A stretch of DNA of 59,660 nucleotides from JBKPCD01 sp046727175 (GCA_046727175.1 JBKPCD010000061.1:1-59660); one strand, 5' to 3'; shown: positions 50,789-59,505, counted from the first letter of the stretch. Notes: generated by a model from the sequence alone, not told the origin. Numbers and translations are program-made.

Positions 50789-53620
50789 ATGGCAACAGTC
50801 CGGATTTACAAGGTCGCGGAGCTGCTCAACACGTCGAGCCAGGAAGTGATCGCGCTCTTGAAGCGCGACCACGGGATCGAAGTGAAGAGCGCATCGAGCA
50901 CCATCGAAGAAGTCGTGGCGCGGCAGTTCGTCGAGCGGCTCGCGCGGCAGCGCAATATCAGTGTGCCGTCGCACGCGTCCTTCGCCGATGTGCCTGCCGC
51001 CGTAAAGGGGCGGAAGCCCCTCGGAAAGCCCGTCGAGCCGGCGAAACCGGCCGCCCCGACGTTGCCGCCGCCGCGGCTCGTCAAGTCAGCCAAGCCGGCG
51101 GCTCCGCCGCCCACCGCGGAACCACTCGCGGCGCCCCCTGCGGCGCCGGAGGCGGTCCTGATTCCGCCGCCCGTTCCAGAGCCGCCGCCGGTGGCTCACA
51201 TCCCGCACGAACCGGAGCCTGTCGCCGAAGAGCCCGCGCCGCCAGTGGCGGAGCCTTTGATCGCCGAGCCGGCTCCTCCCGCAATTGCGAAGGAAGATCC
51301 GGCTACGGCGGCGCACGCCGAAGCAGCGCCGGCGATCGAGGACGCGGCAGAACCGACTCCTGCTCCACCGGAACCAAAGGAGCCGCCTGCGCCAGCCATT
51401 CCGCGCCCGGTCGTGCCGACACCGACAGGCCGGATCGTGCCGCCGACGATCAGATTGCGAGTCGAGGATCCGAGAACCGGACAGGCGCCGCCAGCGCCGC
51501 CCCGGCGGCCCGTTCTCGTTCGGCCGACGCCGCCGAGGCCCGCTGCGCCACAGGCGCCGACGGGCAATCTCAGTCGCCCGGCGGCAGCGCGTCCCAGCGC
51601 CCCGGCGCAGCCCGGAGTAGCCGCGCGCGCGCCGCAGCGTCCGGCGGGACTCCCGCCACGGCCGGCGCCCGTCGGCGGACCACGTCCGCTGCCGTCGCAG
51701 CCGATCCGTCCACCCGCTGCGCCGCCACGTCCCGGAACGCCCGGGTATCGGCCTCCGTTCCAGCACCGGCCCGCACCCGTGCGTCCCGGTACCGCGGCAC
51801 GGCGTGAAGCGCCGCGAATGCCCGTCACGGTCGCCGCTCCGGCGGCGCCGCCACCGGTCACTCGCACGATCACGCTTGCAGAAGGTATGACGGTCGCCGA
51901 TCTTGCGACGAAGCTGGACGTCAAGGCCAAAGACGTTCTGAAGAAGCTGATCGAACGTCGGTTGATGATGACGATCAACAGCACGATCGACGACGATACG
52001 GCGCAGATGATCGCGCGGGAATTCGGCGCGGACGTGAAGATGCAGACGTTCGAAGAGGAGATGCTGCAGGTCGAGGCCGAAGAGGTGAATCCCTCCGACC
52101 TCGTCCCGCGCGCGCCGGTCGTGACCGTCATGGGTCACGTCGACCACGGGAAGACCACGCTGCTCGACGCAATCCGTTCGGCGCGGGTTGCCGAACGCGA
52201 AGCGGGCGGAATCACGCAGCACATCGGCGCGTATTCGGTCAAAGTCAACGATCGCAACGTCGTCTTTCTCGACACCCCCGGCCACGAAGCGTTCACGATG
52301 ATGCGCGCTCGCGGCGCCCGCGTGACCGACGTCGTCATCCTCGTCGTGGCGGCAGACGACGGTGTCATGCCGCAGACCGAGGAGGCAATCGACCACGCGA
52401 AAGCGGCGGGCGTGCCGATCCTGGTCGCGATCAACAAGATCGACAAGCCGGAAGCGAATCCCGATCGCGTGAAGAAAGAGCTGTCCGATCTCGGCCTCGT
52501 CCCCGAACAGTGGGGCGGCCAGACGGTCATGGTCGAAGTGTCTGCGAAGAAGAAGCAGAACCTCGACTTGCTGCTCGAGATGATTCTGCTCGTCACCGAG
52601 CTCAGCGAGCTGAAAGCCAATCCGAAGCGCAACGCATCGGGCACGGTGCTCGAGGCCAAGCTCGATAAGGGACGCGGTCCGGTCGCGACAATCCTCGTTC
52701 AGGACGGGACGCTGCACGTCGGCGACACGTTCATTGCCGGAACAATCGTCGGCAAGGTGCGCGCGCTCATCGACGATCGCAGCCGTCAACTGAAAGCTGC
52801 GCCGCCCGCGACGCCGGTGGAAGTGCTCGGCCTTGGCGGCATGCCACAACCGGGCGACGCGTTCCAGGCGCTGACCGACACGGCCAAGGCGCGGCAGATC
52901 GCGCTGTTTCGGCAGACCCAGGCAAAAGAAAAGGCGCTCGGCGGCAAGACCGCCAGGCTCACGCTCGAGTCGCTGCAGCAGCAGATCGCGGAAGGCAGCA
53001 TGAAGGAGCTGCCGGTGATCATCAAGGCGGACGTGCAAGGCTCCGCGGAAGTGCTCGCCGACACGCTGACGAAGCTCAGCGACGAGAAGGTCAAGATCCG
53101 GATCATCCACAGCGGTGTCGGCGCGATCAACGAGTCGGACGTTCTGTTGGCGTCCGCATCGAACGCGATCATCATCGGGTTCAACGTGCGGCCCGATCGC
53201 AACGCATCCGACGTCGCGGAGCGCGAGAAGGTCGATATCCGCCTGCACTCGGTCATCTACAACGTCGTCGACGAGATGAAGAAGGCGATGGCGGGGCTGC
53301 TCGAGCCGACGTTCAAGGAAGTGCGCATCGGGACGGCCGAGGTCCGGGACACTTTCAAGGTTCCGAAGTTTGGGACGATTGCGGGCTGCATGGTTCTCGA
53401 CGGCCGGATTACCCGCGCAGGCGATACGCAGGCTCGGCTGCTGCGCGACAACGTCGTGGTGTACGAGGGGAAGATAGGCTCGCTCCGCCGATTCAAGGAC
53501 GACGTCTCCGAGGTCAAGGCCGGATTCGAGTGCGGCATCGGCTTCGAGCGGTTCAATGACATCAAGATCGGCGACGTTATCGAAGCGTTTGTAGTCGAGC
53601 GGGTTGCAGCTCCAGTGTGA
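50789..53620 (+). CDS. infB: translation initiation factor IF-2
   Basis: 943 residues. IF2-N subdomain (RIYKVAELLNTSSQEVIALLKRDHGIEVKSASSTI), a long Pro/Ala-rich linker (about 70-355), a second IF2-N-like helix set (MTVADLATKLDVKAKDVLKKLIERR), then the GTPase with VMGHVDHGKTTLLD (residue 448 on), FLDTPGHEAFT and AINKIDKPEAN. Domains II, C1 and C2 follow, ending RFNDIKIGDVIEAFVVERV. It delivers initiator tRNA to the 30S subunit. The ATG is 8 bases after the nusA stop. The linker is long and low in complexity but keeps one frame and no word repeats. Confidence 0.97.
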   Translation: MATVRIYKVAELLNTSSQEVIALLKRDHGIEVKSASSTIEEVVARQFVERLARQRNISVPSHASFADVPAAVKGRKPLGKPVEPAKPAAPTLPPPRLVKSAKPAAPPPTAEPLAAPPAAPEAVLIPPPVPEPPPVAHIPHEPEPVAEEPAPPVAEPLIAEPAPPAIAKEDPATAAHAEAAPAIEDAAEPTPAPPEPKEPPAPAIPRPVVPTPTGRIVPPTIRLRVEDPRTGQAPPAPPRRPVLVRPTPPRPAAPQAPTGNLSRPAAARPSAPAQPGVAARAPQRPAGLPPRPAPVGGPRPLPSQPIRPPAAPPRPGTPGYRPPFQHRPAPVRPGTAARREAPRMPVTVAAPAAPPPVTRTITLAEGMTVADLATKLDVKAKDVLKKLIERRLMMTINSTIDDDTAQMIAREFGADVKMQTFEEEMLQVEAEEVNPSDLVPRAPVVTVMGHVDHGKTTLLDAIRSARVAEREAGGITQHIGAYSVKVNDRNVVFLDTPGHEAFTMMRARGARVTDVVILVVAADDGVMPQTEEAIDHAKAAGVPILVAINKIDKPEANPDRVKKELSDLGLVPEQWGGQTVMVEVSAKKKQNLDLLLEMILLVTELSELKANPKRNASGTVLEAKLDKGRGPVATILVQDGTLHVGDTFIAGTIVGKVRALIDDRSRQLKAAPPATPVEVLGLGGMPQPGDAFQALTDTAKARQIALFRQTQAKEKALGGKTARLTLESLQQQIAEGSMKELPVIIKADVQGSAEVLADTLTKLSDEKVKIRIIHSGVGAINESDVLLASASNAIIIGFNVRPDRNASDVAEREKVDIRLHSVIYNVVDEMKKAMAGLLEPTFKEVRIGTAEVRDTFKVPKFGTIAGCMVLDGRITRAGDTQARLLRDNVVVYEGKIGSLRRFKDDVSEVKAGFECGIGFERFNDIKIGDVIEAFVVERVAAPV

Positions 53621-53627
53621 TAGATGT

Positions 53628-53699
53628 CAAGGGATAAGGGAAAGGGACAAGGGAAAACGTTCTCTCCTTCCCGGCTCCTTTCCCTTTTTTCTTTTCCCT
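53628..53699. repeat. AAGGGAA word hairpin between infB and rbfA
   Basis: Left arm words AAGGGAT, AAGGGAA, AGGGACA, AGGGAAA pair with TTTCCCTTTTTTCTTTTCCCTT on the right. The right arm runs directly into the rbfA ATG, giving a pyrimidine tract where a ribosome site would be. Confidence 0.8.
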
Positions 53700-53700
53700 T

Positions 53701-54126
53701 ATGTCCTCCACACGCCCCAGTCGCGTCGGCGACCAGATTCGCGAGGAAATCTCCGAGATGCTGATGAGAGATCTTCACGATCCTGGGATCGGGTTCGTAA
53801 CGGTCACGTACGTGAAGGTCACCGCGGATCTGCAGCAAGCCCGCGTGTACTACACGTCGCTCGGAGGCGAGAAGGCACGCCGCGAGTCGGCGCGAGCTCT
53901 GGAGCGTGCGAAGCCGTTTCTGCGACGTCGGCTGGGGCAGCGCCTCCGGCTGCGCCGCACCCCCGAGCTCCAGTTCTTCTTCGACGAGAGTATCGAACGT
54001 CAGGATCGCATCGAACGAATCTTGCAGGAAATCAAGCTCGAGCGAGCCGAGCACCCGGTGAGTGAGGGCGAGCGGGAAGCGAGTCAACTCAATGACGGTT
54101 CAGGAGACGACGAGCACGAAAAGTAA
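53701..54126 (+). CDS. rbfA: 30S ribosome-binding factor RbfA
   Basis: 141 residues with a KH-like fold: RPSRVGDQIREEISEMLMRDLHDPGIGFVTVTYVKVTADLQQARVYYTSLG and TPELQFFFDESIERQDRIERILQEI are the family segments. It binds the 30S subunit during 16S rRNA maturation. ATG 53701 has no Shine-Dalgarno site because a word repeat abuts it. The charged C-terminal tail (SEGEREASQLNDGSGDDEHEK) overlaps the start of nrnA. Confidence 0.95.
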   Translation: MSSTRPSRVGDQIREEISEMLMRDLHDPGIGFVTVTYVKVTADLQQARVYYTSLGGEKARRESARALERAKPFLRRRLGQRLRLRRTPELQFFFDESIERQDRIERILQEIKLERAEHPVSEGEREASQLNDGSGDDEHEK

Positions 54127-55153
54127 CCAGGCGGACGGCGGTGGGCATCCCGAGGTGTTGGGCCGGATCCGCGACGAAATTCTCGCCAGAAAACGCTTCC
54201 TCCTCACTTCGCACAGCAGGCCCGACGGCGACTCCATCGGGTCGCAGCTCGCGATGGCCTACGCCCTCGTCACGTTGAACAAAGAGGTCCGGATCGTCAA
54301 TTCCGACGCTGCTCCCGAGCACTACTTCGAATTCCCGGGAGTGGACCGGATCGAGATCGCCCCGAAGTTCGAGGGAACCGCGGACGCCACGATCGTGCTG
54401 GAGTGCAGCGACCTCACGCGGACGGGCGTATCCGGGATCGACGGGTTCATCATCAACATCGATCACCACGGCGGCAATCGCATGTACGGCGCGCTCAACT
54501 GGTTCGACGAGTCCGCCGCGGCGTGCGGAGAGATGGTGTTCGATCTGATTCGCGCGCTCGGTGTACCTCTCACTCTGGAAATCGCCACCCACATCTACCT
54601 GGCCATCCTGACCGACACCGGGTCGTTCCACCATTCGAACATCACGCCACGAACGTTCGACATCTGCCGGCAGACCGTCGAGGCTGGCGTGAGCCCCGCG
54701 ACGATGGCGCGGCGGGTGTTCGACAGCAACAGCTTCGGTAAGCTCAAGCTGATCGGCGCGCTGCTCGACGCGATGGAGCTGCTGCACGACGGCCGCCTCG
54801 CCGTGCTCCACATGGACGACGCGATGCTGGCGGCGTGCGGATGCACGCACAACGACACGGAGGGCGTCATCAACCTTCCGCTCACGGCACGCGAGATTCA
54901 GGCAGTCGTCTTCTTCAAGGTTTCGTCCACCCGGGACGTGCGCGTGAGCATGCGTTCGAAGTACGACGTGGACGTCCGGCTCGTGGCGAACGAGTTCGGC
55001 GGCGGCGGACACAAGAACGCAGCCGGCTTCACCGTCTCGGGCGGCCTGGCGGAGGTCCGTCCGAGAATCATCGCCCGCCTGGAGCACGCCATCGATCGGG
55101 GGCTGCAGACCCGCCCGACTCTGGTTTCCTCCGATCCGCGTGAATCAGCGTGA
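54092..55153 (+). CDS. nrnA: DHH-family oligoribonuclease / PAP phosphatase (NrnA-like)
   Basis: 353 residues. DHH motifs: SHSRPDGDSIGSQLA (I), VLECSD (II), NIDHHGGNRMYG (III, the DHH itself) and TDTGSFHHSNIT (IV); DHHA1 has EFGGGGHKNAAGF near the end. NrnA degrades short RNAs and dephosphorylates 3'-phosphoadenosine 5'-phosphate. ATG 54092 overlaps rbfA by 35 bases; the frame continues upstream to 54062 but MTVQETTS is the more plausible start. Position between rbfA and truB is common for this gene. Confidence 0.92.
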   Translation: MTVQETTSTKSNQADGGGHPEVLGRIRDEILARKRFLLTSHSRPDGDSIGSQLAMAYALVTLNKEVRIVNSDAAPEHYFEFPGVDRIEIAPKFEGTADATIVLECSDLTRTGVSGIDGFIINIDHHGGNRMYGALNWFDESAAACGEMVFDLIRALGVPLTLEIATHIYLAILTDTGSFHHSNITPRTFDICRQTVEAGVSPATMARRVFDSNSFGKLKLIGALLDAMELLHDGRLAVLHMDDAMLAACGCTHNDTEGVINLPLTAREIQAVVFFKVSSTRDVRVSMRSKYDVDVRLVANEFGGGGHKNAAGFTVSGGLAEVRPRIIARLEHAIDRGLQTRPTLVSSDPRESA

Positions 55154-55200
55154 ATCCGCGGCTCATGACGGCATGCGCGAATCGGCGTGAATCCGCGTTG
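55141..55200. repeat. GTGAATCCGCG word array between nrnA and truB
   Basis: GTGAATCAGC, GTGAATCCGCG, GAATCGGC, GTGAATCCGCG recur within 60 bases, partly inside the nrnA stop region, with an imperfect period of 11. Confidence 0.55.
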
Positions 55201-55201
55201 T

Positions 55202-56155
55202 ATGGACGGCGTGCTCGTCGTCGATAAGCCGCTCGGACCGACGTCACACGACGTCGTCGCGCGCGTGCGCCGGGCGTTGAAGGAGAAGCGCATCGGGCAC
55301 ACGGGAACGCTCGACCCGCTCGCGACCGGCGTGCTGCCCCTCGTGGTCGGGCGAGCCACGCGGCTCGCGCAATTCTTGAGCGGTGACGAAAAGGAGTACG
55401 TCGCAGGCGTTCGTTTCGGCGCGGTCACGGCCACGTTCGACGCGGAAGCGCGGGTGGTGAACGACCCGGCGACAGGTCGGCCCGCCGTCATGCATCCACC
55501 GGATCCTGTCAGTCTGGACGCAAGCGCGGTCCAACTCGCGCTCGACAAGTTCCGCGGAACGTACTGGCAGGTGCCTCCGCCGTTCTCGGCCAAGAAGATC
55601 GGCGGAGTTCCCGCATATCGACTGGCGCGTTCACTCAAACCAGTGGAGGTGAAGCCCGTTGAAGTGACGGCCAGCGAGCTCGAGTTGGTCTCGTTCGATG
55701 GGAGCGTCGCGACGCTGAGGATTGTATGCTCGACCGGCTTCTACGTACGAACCCTTGCTCACGAGCTGGGCCAGCGCCTCGAGTGCGGCGCCTATCTCGA
55801 GTCGCTCCTGCGGACGCGCGCCGGGCAATTCACCATCGATGACGCGGTGCCGCTCGAAGCCGTCGAACGCGATCAAGTGGCGATCAACCGAGTGATTCCA
55901 ATGGAACGGCTGCTGCCGGCGATGCCGGGGATCGTCCTGAACGAACGCGGTGTCGAGCGTGCGTCACACGGCAACTCGATCGCGGCGATGGACGTCAGCA
56001 ACGGGGACCTGCGTCCGCGGCTCGTGACCGGAACCGGCCCGCTGACCGCGGCGACGAGGGAGCGCGTACGCCTCCTGGATACTGACGGAAGGCTGCTCGG
56101 CATTGCAGAGCGGACTTCTGGCGACCTTTTGCGTCCGTTCATCGTCCTGGTGTAA
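55202..56155 (+). CDS. truB: tRNA pseudouridine(55) synthase
   Basis: 317 residues. TruB makes pseudouridine 55 in the T-loop of tRNAs. GVLVVDKPLGPTSHDVV opens the domain; HTGTLDPLATGVLPL holds the catalytic Asp; FRGTYWQVPPPFSAKKIGGVPAYRLAR and CSTGFYVRTLAHELG follow; a PUA-like domain ends the protein. ATG 55202 is chosen because the GTG at 55187 lies in a repeat word and has no site. Confidence 0.95.
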   Translation: MDGVLVVDKPLGPTSHDVVARVRRALKEKRIGHTGTLDPLATGVLPLVVGRATRLAQFLSGDEKEYVAGVRFGAVTATFDAEARVVNDPATGRPAVMHPPDPVSLDASAVQLALDKFRGTYWQVPPPFSAKKIGGVPAYRLARSLKPVEVKPVEVTASELELVSFDGSVATLRIVCSTGFYVRTLAHELGQRLECGAYLESLLRTRAGQFTIDDAVPLEAVERDQVAINRVIPMERLLPAMPGIVLNERGVERASHGNSIAAMDVSNGDLRPRLVTGTGPLTAATRERVRLLDTDGRLLGIAERTSGDLLRPFIVLV

Positions 56156-56250
56156 GATATTGAGTCGCTTGGAATTGTGATTAAACGGCGGCCCGGTACG
56201 TCGACGGGAGTTCCCCGCTGGCGAGGTCTGGACCGTGCGTGGAGGTTGAC

Positions 56251-56520
56251 GTGGCTCTCAGCAAGGACCGCAAGACGGACATCATCGGCAGTTACAGAAC
56301 CCACACCACCGACACAGGCTCACCGGAAGTTCAGGTCGCGCTGCTCAGCGAGCGAATCAGTTACCTGACCGAGCACTTCAAGAGTCACGCGAAGGACCAT
56401 CATTCGCGCCGCGGCTTGCTCAAGCTCGTCGGCCAGCGTCGGCGACTGCTCGACTACCTGAAGCGGAAGGACACGGATCGTTATGCCGATCTGATTCGGC
56501 GGCTGGGGATCCGCAAATAA
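56251..56520 (+). CDS. rpsO: 30S ribosomal protein S15
   Basis: 89 residues, the standard length. MALSKDRKTDIIGSYRTHTTDTGSPEVQVALLSERISYLTEHFK, then DHHSRRGLLKLVGQRRRLLDYLK, is near-canonical S15, which binds the central domain of 16S rRNA. Start GTG 56251 with GGAGG 5 bases ahead; the earlier in-frame GTG is not used. The 95-base leader may carry an S15 autoregulatory site as in other bacteria, but I could not identify its fold. It precedes pnp, as usual. Confidence 0.97.
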   Translation: MALSKDRKTDIIGSYRTHTTDTGSPEVQVALLSERISYLTEHFKSHAKDHHSRRGLLKLVGQRRRLLDYLKRKDTDRYADLIRRLGIRK

Positions 56521-56532
56521 CTGTATTTGGAT

Positions 56533-56645
56533 CAGAAGCTAGAAGTCAGAAGCGAGAGTCAGTTCCGTCTGGCTCCCCGTCATGCGCTGAACTTGGCGAG
56601 CTTCGCTCCAGATGCTCTAGCTTCTAGATTCGGCTTCTAGCTCCT
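56533..56645. repeat. AGAAGCT word element between rpsO and pnp
   Basis: Left arm words AGAAGCT, AGAAGTC, AGAAGCG and right arm words CTAGCTT, CTAGATT, GGCTTCT are inverted, separated by about 55 bases. It lies where the rpsO terminator and the pnp leader hairpin would be in other bacteria. Confidence 0.75.
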
Positions 56646-56661
56646 TTTCAGAAAGACAGAA

Positions 56662-58794
56662 ATGCACACACGCCAAATCAGCATCGGCCGACAAACGCTG
56701 TCGATCGAGACCGGCCGTTGGGCCAAGCAGGCGGACGGCGCCGTTGTCGTCCGTTCGGGCGACACGATGGTGCTCGTCAGCGCGTGCGCGGCGCCCACGG
56801 CGCGCGAGGGCATCGACTTCCTTCCGTTGACCGTCGACTATCGCGAGTACACGTACGCGTCGGGCCGCATCCCGGGCGGTTTTTTCAAGCGCGAAGGCAA
56901 GCCCAGCGAAAAGGAAGTCCTGACGAGCCGCCTGATTGACAGGCCGATCCGGCCTCTGTTCCCCTCCGGCTGGCGCCATGAGACGCAGGTCATCGCGCTC
57001 GTGCTCTCGGCAGATGCGGAGCACGACAGCGACGTGCTCGCGATCACGGGCGCGTCGGCGGCGCTGGCCGTATCGCGCATTCCGTTCTCGCGGAGCATTG
57101 CCGGCGTTCGTGTGGGACTCATCGGCGACGAGTACATCGTCAATCCGACGTTCGATCAGCGCCGCAACAGCCGTCTCGATCTGGTCGTCGCGGGCAGCCG
57201 GGACGCGATCGTGATGGTGGAAGCCGGCGCCAAAGGCGTCTCCGAGGAAGAAATGCTGCAGGCGCTCGAGCGCGGGCACGCGGCAATCAAGGAGATCGTC
57301 GCGGGGATCGATGCGCTGGCGAGCGAGGCCGGCGAGCCAAAGGCCCAATTCCAGAAGAAGGAAATCGGTCATGATTTCTATCGCGAGGTCGAAGAGAAAG
57401 TCTACGTTCCGCTCAGCGAGGCGATGCGGATCAGAGGCAAGCTCGAAAACTACGACCGCGTCGACCAGGTTCTCGAGGAACTGATTGCCGGCATTCCCGA
57501 AGGTGAAGTCGAGCGCCGCACCGAAGCCAAGGCGATTTTCAAGGAATTGAAAGAGAAAGTCATGCGCGACGAGGCGCTCGAGCGCGGCCGCCGCCTCGAT
57601 GGCCGCGCGTTCGACGAGATACGGCCGATAACGATCGAAGTTGGCGTGCTGCCGCGCGCGCACGGCTCGGCGGTCTTCACGCGGGGTGAGACACAGGCAC
57701 TCGTCACCGCTACGCTCGGTACCGCCGAAGACCAGCAGAAGATCGAGATGGTCGAGGGAGAGACGTGGAAGCGGTTCATGCTCCACTACAATTTCCCGCC
57801 GTTCTCGGTCGGCGAAGTCGCATTTCTCCGCGGGCCGGGCAGACGCGAGGTCGGCCACGGCGCGCTGGCCGAACGCGCCCTCGCCTCCCTCATTCCCGCC
57901 GAGGAGAAGTTCCCCTACACAGTTCGCGTCGTCTCCGACATTCTCGAATCGAATGGCTCCTCGTCGATGGCGTCCGTCTGCGGCGGTTCGCTGGCAATGA
58001 TGGATGCCGGTGTGCCGCTCGGGGCTCCGGTAGCAGGCGTCGCGATGGGGCTCATCATGGACGAGCAGACCGGCCGCCACGCGATCCTCACCGACATCGC
58101 CGGCGCTGAAGATCATTACGGCGACATGGACTTCAAGGTTGCTGGCACCGCCCAAGGCATCACCGCGTTGCAGATGGATATCAAGGTCTCGGGCATTACG
58201 ACCGAGATCATGAGAAAAGCGCTCGAGCAGGCACGGAAGGGACGGCTTTACATCCTCGAGAAGATGCAGGAGACGCTCAGCGTCGCGCGCACGAACGTGT
58301 CGACCTACGCGCCGCGAATCGTGACGATCCGGATCCCGGTCGACAAGATTCGCGACGTCATCGGGCCCGGTGGCAAGATGATCCGCAGCATCATCGAGCG
58401 CACCGGCGTCAAGATCGACGTCGAGGACGACGGCCGCGTGAACGTGGCGTCGGCAGACGAAGCGTCAGCGCAGAAAGCGATCGGAATCATCCAGGAGCTG
58501 ACGGCGACACCCGAGTTGAACAAAACGTACCTTGGCAAGGTCCAGCGCATAACGGATTTCGGCGCGTTCGTCGAGATCATGCCGGGCGTGGATGGCCTCT
58601 TGCACGTATCGGAGATCGCCCATTATCGCGTCAAGGACGTGCGCGACGAGCTCAGGGAAGGGGAACAGGTGATGGTCAAGGTGATCAACATCGACCCCTC
58701 CGGGAAGATACGCCTCAGCCGAAAAGCGCTGTTGCCGCCTGAGACAGGACACCAGCGGGAGGGGGCAAAGGCGGGGGCACGGCCGACGGATTGA
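56662..58794 (+). CDS. pnp: polyribonucleotide nucleotidyltransferase (PNPase)
   Basis: 710 residues. Two RNase PH-like domains: the first runs to about 215 with FFKREGKPSEKEVLTSRLIDRPIRPLFP, the second from about 315 with RPITIEVGVLPRAHGSAVFTRGETQALVT and the active-site segment VSDILESNGSSSMASVCGGSLAMMDAGVP and DMDFKVAGT. A KH domain (IRDVIGPGGKMIRSIIERTGVKIDV) and an S1 domain (YLGKVQRITDFGAFVEIMPGVDGLLHVSEI) follow. It degrades RNA 3' to 5' by phosphorolysis. ATG 56662 has only a weak purine stretch ahead. Confidence 0.97.
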   Translation: MHTRQISIGRQTLSIETGRWAKQADGAVVVRSGDTMVLVSACAAPTAREGIDFLPLTVDYREYTYASGRIPGGFFKREGKPSEKEVLTSRLIDRPIRPLFPSGWRHETQVIALVLSADAEHDSDVLAITGASAALAVSRIPFSRSIAGVRVGLIGDEYIVNPTFDQRRNSRLDLVVAGSRDAIVMVEAGAKGVSEEEMLQALERGHAAIKEIVAGIDALASEAGEPKAQFQKKEIGHDFYREVEEKVYVPLSEAMRIRGKLENYDRVDQVLEELIAGIPEGEVERRTEAKAIFKELKEKVMRDEALERGRRLDGRAFDEIRPITIEVGVLPRAHGSAVFTRGETQALVTATLGTAEDQQKIEMVEGETWKRFMLHYNFPPFSVGEVAFLRGPGRREVGHGALAERALASLIPAEEKFPYTVRVVSDILESNGSSSMASVCGGSLAMMDAGVPLGAPVAGVAMGLIMDEQTGRHAILTDIAGAEDHYGDMDFKVAGTAQGITALQMDIKVSGITTEIMRKALEQARKGRLYILEKMQETLSVARTNVSTYAPRIVTIRIPVDKIRDVIGPGGKMIRSIIERTGVKIDVEDDGRVNVASADEASAQKAIGIIQELTATPELNKTYLGKVQRITDFGAFVEIMPGVDGLLHVSEIAHYRVKDVRDELREGEQVMVKVINIDPSGKIRLSRKALLPPETGHQREGAKAGARPTD

Positions 58795-58797
58795 GCG

Positions 58798-58952
58798 GCC
58801 GGTCCAGATTCCAGGTTCACAGATTCCCGGTTCGAGGTCCGGTCAGGTGGTATGCAGGCCAACTAGACGGACCGTCCGAACGTCTAATTGTAGAGTTTCG
58901 TTAGCCGTGTCGAATCCGAAAGTGGCACCAGAAACCTGTGAACCCGGAACCC
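58798..58952. repeat. inverted GGTTCAC word element before the cupredoxin gene
   Basis: Left arm about 58802-58832 and right arm about 58928-58955 share a perfect GGTTCACAG core and about 80 percent of a 28-base arm. The word family is that of the 29604 hairpin, 29 kb away. The right arm borders the GGGAGGG ribosome site. Confidence 0.75.
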
Positions 58953-58965
58953 TGGGAGGGACCCC

Positions 58966-59346
58966 ATGACTCGAATCCGACGGACACCAGCAATCATCTT
59001 CGGCTGTCTCACGGCTTCGGTCGCTGGCGCTGTCTGGGCAAGTGTTGCGGCGGCACCAAGGGAACGAGACCAGGTTCGCGATATCTCGATCGAGGCGAAC
59101 GACTACGCCTTCTCTCCGGCGCAAATCGAGATCCAGAAAGACGATGTCGTCAAAGTGACGTTCCACGCGCGCGATATCGCCCACAGCTTCACGATCGACG
59201 ACTATCGCATCGCGAAGCGCGCCGCGGCAGGGCAGAGAGTCGTGTTCGAGTTCCGTGCCGACCAGCCAGGCAGGTTCCGCTACTACTGCAACCTCACGCA
59301 GGACGAGCGCTGCAAGAAGATGCAGGGCGAGCTGATCGTCAAGTGA
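58966..59346 (+). CDS. exported cupredoxin-like protein with unusual ligands
   Basis: 126 residues: signal peptide (1-30), then one cupredoxin beta-barrel (ISIEANDYAFSPAQIEIQKDDVVKVTFHARDIAHSFTIDDYRI). A His in AHSFTIDD is the usual first copper ligand. The C-terminal loop reads FRYYCNLTQDERCKKMQGELIV. The first Cys and the Met fit copper sites, but the place of the second His is taken by Cys, giving His-Cys-Cys-Met. This is neither blue copper (His-Cys-His-Met) nor the full CuA motif. ATG 58966 has GGGAGGG upstream. A periplasmic copper or electron-carrier role is inferred. Confidence 0.82.
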   Translation: MTRIRRTPAIIFGCLTASVAGAVWASVAAAPRERDQVRDISIEANDYAFSPAQIEIQKDDVVKVTFHARDIAHSFTIDDYRIAKRAAAGQRVVFEFRADQPGRFRYYCNLTQDERCKKMQGELIVK

Positions 59347-59353
59347 TCCCACC

Positions 59354-59378
59354 GGGGCGGGGTCTAAAGACCCCGTCC
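59354..59378. repeat. GGGGTCTAAAGACCCC palindrome
   Basis: GGGGTCT and AGACCCC pair around AA, ten bases after the cupredoxin stop codon. Same family as 27056-27119 and 48609-48711; it may end the transcript although no T run follows. Confidence 0.65.
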
Positions 59379-59505
59379 TACGACTTCAAACAGCCGATCG
59401 CCATCCGCCCTGTAGCGGCGAGTTCTTCAGCCTCCGCGGCGTGCCCGACGATTCACAACGGCCGATCGCGATCGTTGGGAACGTCCGCGACTCGTGGCTC
59501 GCAAG

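Noticed and set aside
51086..53248. 720-residue open frame antisense to infB
   Set aside because: It mirrors a high-GC conserved gene; the protein is Arg/His-rich without domains, and the plus strand encodes a full IF-2.
56156..56250. S15 autoregulatory RNA before rpsO
   Set aside because: The leader is of suitable size but I could not recognise a defined fold, so it is not listed as a feature.
56617..58155. 512-residue frame antisense to pnp
   Set aside because: Shadow of a highly conserved gene; composition typical of antisense GC-rich frames.
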